A stretch of 64,000 nt of DNA from Linyphia triangularis (Eukaryota > Arthropoda > Arachnida > Araneae > Linyphiidae): positions 101,667,366 through 101,731,365 of the forward strand of contig OZ021721.1 of assembly GCA_963978545.1 (NCBI GenBank), given 5' to 3'. A model generated the notes under the pieces. It searched no databases and was not told the origin of the DNA. It saw nothing but the letters and a program-made list of their open reading frames with translations. Made by a program: the position numbers and the translations under genes. Shown piece after piece: positions 55,495 to 64,000 of the stretch (positions are counted from its first letter, which is position 1; each line of letters starts with the position of its first letter).

Positions 55495-57380
55495 TTCAAC
55501 GGGAAAATGTTTTATTTCATGAATTTATTCTAAATGTAGTTAAATATTTAACTCATATTCATCTTCCATATACAAGTGTTTTATTAAAAACTTCTATTTG
55601 GAAGAGGACACATATTGTTTATTCTTTATAAAACTTTTTATTTTAGTAAATTTTTAGAATGTAATTTCAGTCCATTTTTTATTGATATAACAATGCTTTT
55701 ACTTTTGCGAATTCTTTTAATATTTTTGCTTTTATTTTTAATATAAATTTATTTTTTTGAAGTACTATATTTAGAAAACAGCACTCAAAATAGCTTTTGA
55801 ACTCTAAGGAATTATTAAAAATACATTTTTTTAAACATTTTACAAAGCTTAAATGTGGGGCTTTTGAATTTAAGAGGGTCTGGGACTCAAAATTTTGAAT
55901 TAGTTATTTTTAGAATTATTTTTCTGAAATTTTTTATGCAGTAATGTGTTATGCATTGATACATTAACATTTATTATAAAAAAAAATATTCAAATTTTTT
56001 TTTTTAAGTAAAAAACTTGAAAATGTTGGTATTTCCTAAATTTGATATATATTAAAAACTATTTAAAAAATCACTTTATCTTTGCATAAAATTACTTTTA
56101 TGATTCATATAAAAAATTGTGAATATGATTTTTCAATAAAATAATCAGGAAAAAAAAATAATAAAAAAAATAATAATTATTATTATTGTGCAAAAACTGT
56201 ATAAAATCCATAGTATGCTAATCTTCAGAAAAAAACTTCTTAATAGCTTAAATAAAAAAAACTTAATTCCTGAAGACAAATTAAAAAATATATATGAAAC
56301 ATAATTGTGAAATCTTTCATTGATTTATAAAAAGAAGTTTTTAAGTTATACCAATTTAAACTAAAAAATGGGACAAAAAGCTATCACCGAGAAAAACAGT
56401 TTCAAATTTTCAAGGTAGCATGTCTGAGATACAGTTGTCATGTCACAAAAACTTAAATATTTCAGGCTCTACTAATGACAGAAACAAAATTTTTAAGTAA
56501 TTTCATTCAAACATATTTGTATTATTTTTTACAAATAATAAAAAAAAATTTGAGAATTAAAAATTTTTTGAGTTTAAATCCCTTTAAATAATTAAAAGAG
56601 AGTCAGGAAAACAATAAAAGACTTTTAGAAATTGTATCACTTTATGTTTCAAGATTTCTTTTGAGATATTTTTTGAACAATTTTACTATTTTAAGTTTGT
56701 TAAAAGAAACTTATCGTAGCATTTGTAAAAGAAAACATGAAAATATGTAAAGTATATGCATAACATTTTAAAGGAATACATTATAGGAATATACACTTAA
56801 AAACTTTGTGAAAAGCGAGTCATATAATATGCATAATATTTATAAAAATCTGTGAAATACTTGCAAAGTGAAATGTATTAAAAGTTATATGTTCTAACTG
56901 AAATTTGTCCAATGCAAACAAACTCTCTTTATTAAGACCTTTATTTATAATAACAAACGGCGCTGTACTAACATTTATCTACGATAGTTTAAACTAATAT
57001 TTATTCGTAATTTTGTTCCATGAAATGAGAAGATTCAGAGATACAGAGAATATAAAAGTTCAAGTAAGTTGTGATTGAAAATACCATATTAAAAATGTGG
57101 AAACCAATTACATCTTTGGTTACCTATTGATGGTCTGGTGAGTTTGCACTTTGACTTCAGGTGTCAATGATGGTAGATTTACATTAAAGGGTATGTTTGT
57201 ATATGTTTGGAATCCCCTTTATTTTGATTATTACCAATATCCTGGTCATTATTATGTACAAGATAATTATTAAAAATAGTGACTGTCTCATTCTAAAACT
57301 AAAGAATTATTCAACCTAGTTTTCATCAGTTCATGCGTTTGAACTATTAGAGCCTTTTTTCAAATAGTTAATTCTTTTTT
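55495..57380. other. A+T-rich DNA, no gene seen
   Basis: A weak resemblance to the 207-bp array unit (ATCACCRAGAAAA-CAG, then GTAGCATG and GTCATG) is seen at 56380-56445. Nothing else is recognised. Confidence 0.45.
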
Positions 57381-57382
57381 TT

Positions 57383-57975
57383 TTAAGTACTTTACATTAA
57401 CTTCGATTTTGTGTGTTAGTATATGGGGCATATTTTCAGAGAGCTTAATAACCTATTTACTGCTATCAAATCGATCTGAAACTTGGCAGATGAACTCATT
57501 GTCGATAACAATGCATTCTATAAAGTTTTGAGTGCTGTTACTAAAAGGACACTTTTCAAAGTGCTTATATTACTACTTCGGAAGGCTTGTAAACCTACTT
57601 GTCGTCATCCAATCAAGTTGAAACTTGGGAGATATATTTACTATCAATGATAATGCATGATGTAAAGTTTTGTATACTGTCACTAAAAAAGCCGTGTTTA
57701 CACACTTTTGTATTGTCTTTCGTCATTTCTAGATACGAAGCTAGATTTAAACATGCATAAATTAGCGACATTTTAATGGTTGAAATCTTTCCCTGTTACG
57801 GCTAGCAAAAAAATATAGTCCATGGGACGGAATCAATGGTTTTGTTCGTAATGGGCAAACATTCAGAAAACTATCAGAGCTCAAAATGATTTAAATAAGT
57901 TTGAATTGTTTATAAATGATGGCAATGCATATAAAGGATTTTTAGTAAAAACTTTGTTTTTATGTGTTAGTTTTT
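57383..57975 (+). mobile_element. Composite dispersed repeat R3
   Basis: The 5' part has TTAACTTCGATTTTGTGTG, two GAAACTTGG blocks (57479 and 57621) and TCATCCAATCAAG. The 3' end (57900-57975) has GGCAATGCATATAAAGG and matches the ends of R1 and R2. Its middle (57690-57890) differs from R1 and R2, so the family has variable interiors. Confidence 0.65.
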
Positions 57976-60900
57976 TCAATATTTTTTTCGTCCATCATTA
58001 GTCTGAAAAAGGTATTCATTACTAATTCTATATCTTTCGAAGATTTCAAATTTATTTATCGAATGTGTTTTATACGAAACGAAGTAGGAACTTTCCTTTT
58101 AGAGAAAATTCATTTTCTACCTGCCAGGATATATAATTTGAGAGCAATAAATGAATCTAATACCAACAGAAAAGAGGCAATTAATTTATTCGGGAAAGCT
58201 TTCAAACTTCATTTCACGAACAAAGACTATAGCTGAATAGATGAGAATAGAGAAACGCTCAGCTGCTTTTTTTTAGAAATCGAAGTTTTGTTCAACAGAA
58301 GATTCTTTTTTCGTCAAACTCAAACCTTTTCTTCGTGGGATATAACATTTGGAAAGAGTTTTGATTATACGTAGAATTACCGGGGTTTCTTTTATTGAAG
58401 TTTTGAAAATAACGGAAAGCTCGTCAGTTAAAGGGAAAATAATTTGAAACAGAAAGTGCTCTTAATTATAAATATTAAAAAGACGGTTTTACAGAAATAT
58501 TTCCTTTCTTAGTTTAGCCGAAAGTTTGCATTTGAAGAAATTGTACATGAAGGATATTATTTAAATATTATTTTTTAAGCGCTCACATTTAAAATGCTCC
58601 ATGAACTACAAATATTTTCACATTAACTGAATATAATACATTATTTATTTTGTTTTATTGCTATCATTTAAATTAAAGTTAAAATAAACTTGTCATTCAT
58701 TGACATTAATTTATTTTATTGTACCATTCATCATTAGTGAAATTCATTTATAAATGGTAAAGTATCACAGACATAAATTAATGAGCAATGTTGTTGGTTA
58801 TCTTTAAATACCAGAAAGTTTTGCTTAAATATATATTGTATCTGTGGATACGTACTTTAAGAGTTTAATCAATAGGAGAATTCTCTGACTGATGCATGGG
58901 ACATTTTGCACTCTATTTTACACCCTTAAACAAATTAAAATAAGAAACTAATGATGAATATACTAGTAATGCTTTTGTTTTCTATAATTTCATTTGGTCT
59001 CAAAATTATATAGAAAAATAATTGTTTTAATTAGGTCAAATATGCATTCATAGGCATCCAACTCACGGGACACGGAGAAACAAAGGAAAATTACTTTCAA
59101 GACAAAAGTTTAAATTTTCTCTGAATTTATCAGCACTAAAATTATGAAATTCATAGGTACATTTGGATAAATGTTAACAATATTATATCTATTAGAATTT
59201 TTGTAAAAAGATTATTTTTGTGGATTTAAAAAACAAAAACGTGAACCGACACACGGGACATTCGGAAAACAACTCACTGAACATACTATTTTTGGAGTGA
59301 AAAACGGTATTATTTTTACAGTTACAATTATTGTATGTTTTTTCAGACAAATTATACATACTTTATAATATTTGTTACTCAAAGTGGATACAATTTTGGG
59401 CTATATTGGTAGATATATCTGCTATTTTCAATTATAGGTGCACGTTTTCTGGTACTTAGTAAATTATTTAAAAAAAATTAAATTACTAATGAATTTGGTA
59501 ATACAAATTTTCCAAGGCACTTTGAAATTCTGAAAATTTTTCATTTTACTAACTTTTTTTCTTAAAATATTAGCATAATTTTAAACACTGAGCCAACACA
59601 AATGGTATATTTTATCCTGTAAAAATCCTTTTTCATTATTAAGTGTTTTCTCCTTGTGAGAAATAATGAAATAAATCTAGTAGGCTGTGTTTTGTAAGAA
59701 GAAACATAAAAAATTAAGGCATTTTTGACACTAAAACAGTTTACTCTCATTCAAATTGAAACTTAGCTTGCCCTAAAGTCAGTAAATTGTCATCCATTCA
59801 AATAGAAGCTATTACTTTTTATACTAAACTAAACTGCCATTTCCTCACTCCATGGGGCATTAATATTTTTAATAAAGCATTTTTTGATGAAAGATAAAAA
59901 TAAAAATTTAGTTACAAAGTAAATGTTGAAGATAAGTTAATGGTTTTTTTTATAAATTTAATACGGTTATATTCTTCTAAAACCTGTTTTTAAAACAAGT
60001 TTTATATTCGCTTGAAGTCTTTCTTTTATTTAAATCTTTGATGTGAAGGCCAAAATATAGCTATAAAATTGAAAATGTTATATAAAAATAATCTTTTTTT
60101 AATAATTAGAGAACAAAAAATGGACACATAATCTAAATGACTCACTTTTATACAAAAATAAAAGTTGAGAAAATTTACACTATACTTTTTCAAAATTTCT
60201 TTTTTTAATACATAGAAATTGATTAAATTTGTTCTATCGAAATATTTTAAGGGTTTGCACTATGAATTGAGATTATAATTAAGTACTTGCAGTTGAATTT
60301 TCTAAAATTTTAAGTTAATTATTGAACTTAATATTTCAAATAAAATGTAGTTTAAACATATTTCATTGAAATTAATTTATACGAACAATCAAAAGGTTTT
60401 TTTTTTATAAAACAGTATTATAATTTATTATTAATTCAGAAATGTATTTTAATACAAACAACTTTGCTTAGAAATATGTTGAATTTTTTTTAGCATATCT
60501 AGTGAGTTTCATAATCTTTGTCAAACACTTTCTGTTAGTATTTATTTTGTAACACATTTAAAGAGTTTCATAACCAACAACACACATTTTCTATTAGTAT
60601 TTATTACACAGCTGAACAAAATATTTATCAGTTCTATAATTTTTGTAATACTAATTATGGGTTAATAAGCTATCAATTTTCAATCTGCAAATGTAGAGGT
60701 TGAGTTAAGTGACCGAACAGAATGACCATTCACATATCAAATATTAATTTGAATTTTGATCAGTCATTACATCAACAGATTAAACATTTAGTGTCATAAA
60801 GAAATTGTAGACTATTTCAATAAATAAATATCTTATCGACAATACATATTTTACTAAATAATAAAAAAGTTATAAAAATAAATTTTCACAAAACACAAAA

Positions 60901-61850
60901 CCTATATAATTTTTTATTTTACCAAACTACTATTAACTTACATATATAGTATTAATTTGGAAAACTAAGAATACGTTCTTGTACTAAAAGAAGATTAATC
61001 TAGCAACCAACTAATATACTGAACTAACGTCTGAACTAAAATAACACAGAGCTTTCTAGATAACACGAAGTAGAGTATCTGATTCAGCCAGCTTAATCTC
61101 AGCTGTAAGAGACTGTCTTTCCTCTCTAAGATATTTTGCTGCCGAAGTCTTTAAGATAATATTTATTACATTTTCTTAGACTCACCCCCATGGTATTAGT
61201 GAGAGTAAATACCGTAGAGTAAGGTGATTGGCTGGACAGCCACTTTCCCAAATTATATTAAGGATCTCAAGCATTAGTTTCAACAAAAATCGATGGTTTT
61301 TCCATATTTCCGAAATTTCTCTTTCGTGTTTAGGCTAAACAATGCACATAATTCATAAAAAAATTCCTTTTCTAAAAATTAATTATCTTGATATTTATTA
61401 TTTGTATTGATTTAGTTAATAGTTTTAATATAAGTTTTAAGTAACGGCACAAGTTAATATTTATAGTTTTCTTGCAATATTTGTATTAAGAAAATTAAAA
61501 ATATTTCTTTTTTGTGTGTGAAATTAACTTCAAACTAATATTTTAACGGAAAACAGGTGCTTTTCACAGATGCCTTGTAACTTACACAGAAGCAAATTAA
61601 TTCATTGCATATTGAATTTTTAAATTATTTGTGGAGTGATTTTTTTTATGACGATTCTTTTGTTCTCTTTATACAAAAGCAAAACTGACAAATGATATAC
61701 TAATTTAAAGGTTAACATCTCCGTTTCTGACGAATAGTTATAGTTTAAATACAATTGCACAATGTCTTAATTGTTTGAAAATTTAAATAATTTTTTTATG
61801 TTGACACTCTATGATTCTAGGTTATATATTGGTGCTCAGTGGGAAGGGAC
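57976..61850. other. A+T-rich DNA, no gene assigned
   Basis: An unrecognised 90-codon open stretch on the plus strand ends at 58236. It starts inside R3, has no ATG near its beginning and matches no domain I know. A 59-bp duplication lies at 60504-60607. The rest is featureless. Confidence 0.45.
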
Positions 61851-61866
61851 CCTGTGAAGAAATGTA

Positions 61867-62100
61867 GAAGGTATTTTGGAACTCTATGAGAAAGGACATC
61901 ACGCAGAAGATATTTTGGAACTCTATAAGGAGGGACTTTATGTAGAAGGTATTTTGGAATTCTTTGAGAAAGGACTTTATGTTGAAGGTATTTTGGAACT
62001 CTATGAGAAAGGACATCACGCAGAAGATATTTTGGAACTCTATAAGGAGGGACTTTATGTTGAAGGTATTTTGGAACTCTATGATAGAAGACGTTATGTT
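61867..62100 (+). repeat. 39-bp minisatellite, six units, open on both strands
   Basis: There are six exact 39-bp units in an A-B-C A-B-C' order (117-bp higher-order period). A degenerate seventh precedes them. The plus strand reads EGILELYEKGHHA-type units and the minus strand IEFQNTFNIKSLL-type units, both without stops. The plus frame is closed by TGA at 61855 and ends at 62145 with CKRCGYSVQQ. It has no ATG start. The minus frame spans 62163-61822. I recognise neither protein. Confidence 0.9.
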
Positions 62101-62171
62101 GGGGGTACTCGATGTAAAAGATGCGGCTACTCGGTCCAGCAATGATCTCCTCTTTTTCCCCATGCTTTAGA

Positions 62172-62498
<327 letters not shown>

Positions 62499-62636
62499 AT
62501 ATTTTAAAGATATAGTTCATTTTAAACAATTTCTTTCTTTATTTGCTGATAAAAAGAACTTATGATTAAAAAAAGTTATATTGAATACTTCATGTACCGG
62601 ATATGATTTATTACCAGATCGACAATCTACAGTCAC

Positions 62637-62700
62637 CAACGAGACTTGATTTGTATAGAAGTACCCTGCCACGTACTTCTTTACAAGTCAAGTCTCGTTG
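62637..62700. other. Short hairpin, 27-bp stem and 10-bp loop
   Basis: CAACGAGACTTGATTTGTAT at 62637 pairs with its inverse ending at 62700. Only two or three mismatches occur over 27 bp, around the loop CCCTGCCACG. The size and near-complete pairing are like a miRNA precursor, but it could equally be a tiny MITE. Confidence 0.6.
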
Positions 62701-62704
62701 TATC

Positions 62705-64000
62705 TCTCAGCAATAGAATGCAGTAAGATGAACTTCAAAACAAGTCATTATTTTATTCAAATAATCCCAAGTTGCACAAGTCATTGAATGGCAAAATTAT
62801 TTAATGAGTGCAATAACTGGGAATTCTTGTTTATTAGATGAAATTTTTCCCCCAATGCGATTAATAAAATCCTTCTGCTTGAAATTGAACTAATAAAGCC
62901 TGTTACTTTCTTAAAATATAAATTGTTTAAGATAATAACAATACCTAAAGTCGATTTTTTAAATTGCGGCATTTGATTTTGAAATGGATTTTTTTATTGT
63001 ACAAACAATACAATTGGTTTTCAATGTGGCTTTGAAGCATGGAATAAATATTTAAATATTAAAAAAGTACTCCATGCAATATTTAAAGGAAATTTCGTAT
63101 TTTAAGTATTAGGTAAATAATGTATGTTAAGTTTACTTTTAATGTTTTAGAACAAAAGATACTAATATATTTTTTAATAATTATAATTAAAATGAAATAA
63201 ACAGTAAATAATCACATAAAACTTTATCTTAAACAGTGTTTTTCAAAGGTTTAAAGCATTCAGTGATAAGAAAAATATGCTTAGATAAGTGTTAAGTGTT
63301 AAATTCTTCGTGAATAAAAATATAAGCCACTGATTAAATTAAAAAAGGTATTTCAAATAGATAATTTCTCTAAGTACATATAAACAAACATGTTTTCAGT
63401 AATTGCAAGTAACAGTATTAAGGTTTTAATTACTTTTTAATTATCGCTTATATACTGTCACACCGGTTTTTCTGATCTGTTAAAGATTTTTTGAAAAAGA
63501 AACTCTATAACTAAAGTATAAGTGATATTTAACAGTGGAAAGAATGTTAGAATTAGTGATGCTTTGTTGATTTGTTTTCAAATTAAAGTATTCCCGAAAT
63601 AAGAAATAAGAAGAACGAGATCCAATTATTGAATGTGTTAATTATCTTCTGCAAAATATAAAAAAGAAACAAATTAATAAAAGTAATGTATTAAATAATT
63701 TCAATTTTCTATCAATTTCCGCAAGAATAATTTCTTGGAATCCAATTAAATTTTGCAATTATATTGATGAGTGATAATTAGACAAAAATAATAAGACATC
63801 AAATAATAATAATAATAAAATGTTAAAAAAAAATATATAAAGTAATAAAATAAGATTTCAGAAACTAGCTAAATTCAGTACCTAAACTAATAATACTATT
63901 ATCTATAAAAACTAGAATTTTATTTGAGTTTAACAAGCACACTAATACAACTTTTCTTTTTTAACAGTTTGAGCTTATAAATTAATTCTAGGCGATGATT
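62705..64000. other. A+T-rich DNA to the window end
   Basis: Nothing recognisable is present. Confidence 0.55.

Noticed and set aside
57964..58236. 90-codon plus-strand frame as an exon
   Set aside because: It starts inside a dispersed repeat, lacks an ATG near the start, and matches nothing I recognise.
61876..62145. Small protein-coding gene with 13-residue repeats
   Set aside because: There is no ATG, an upstream in-frame stop lies at 61855, and both strands are open. It is kept as a minisatellite and flagged as a finding.

Overview
The window reads as a strongly A+T-rich, gene-free stretch of a eukaryotic nuclear genome, most likely an arthropod and perhaps an arachnid. That guess rests on the repeat types: tRNA-headed SINEs with an AACC tail, hAT, TTAA- and TA-targeting DNA elements, a Helitron and long tetranucleotide tracts. 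The species cannot be fixed from the sequence alone. I found no intact host gene, tRNA, rRNA, CRISPR array or operon. The open frames longer than 60 codons are chance frames in A+T-rich DNA, frames through simple repeats, or frames through transposon remains.

Layout. 1-4.2 kb: an orphan hAT-like end, a complete SINE (1275-1451) with a 14-bp target-site duplication (TSD), a TTAA-type element (1540-2675) carrying a minisatellite, and a foldback element ending in an AT tract. 8.0-11.8 kb: a decayed DNA transposon (8015-11782) holding a pseudogene of a repeat-borne protein family, split by a nested foldback element (9410-10092). 12.5-15.2 kb: a 2.66-kb hAT element with a perfect 8-bp TSD. 15.5-16.4 kb: a non-LTR retrotransposon reverse-transcriptase remnant on the minus strand. 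17.5-30.8 kb: five more TTAA-bounded elements, a six-copy array of about 207 bp (19302-20533), and three TA-type or foldback hairpin elements. 31.2-45.4 kb: a near-perfect palindrome, two copies of a composite repeat (one carrying an ATAA tract), two large foldbacks and a palindromic TA element. 46.8-55.5 kb: two 54-56 bp SINE-tail insertions with their own TSDs, a nonautonomous Helitron (46998-48064), and a 689-bp hAT element (54702-55390) that landed in one copy of a duplicated host sequence, so the neighbouring copy shows the empty site. 57-64 kb: a third composite repeat, a 39-bp coding-like minisatellite, a 300-bp tetranucleotide tract and a short miRNA-sized hairpin.

The parts do not work together as a pathway. 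The window is a record of transposon insertion, nesting, arm deletion, filler-DNA capture and satellite birth. The best-supported points are the insertions with TSDs, the TTAA element families sharing TTAAGGGG ends, the duplicated filler inside the element at 29843, the microsatellite and minisatellite that arose inside elements, and at least eight hairpin-forming elements. No unambiguously new biochemical system was found.
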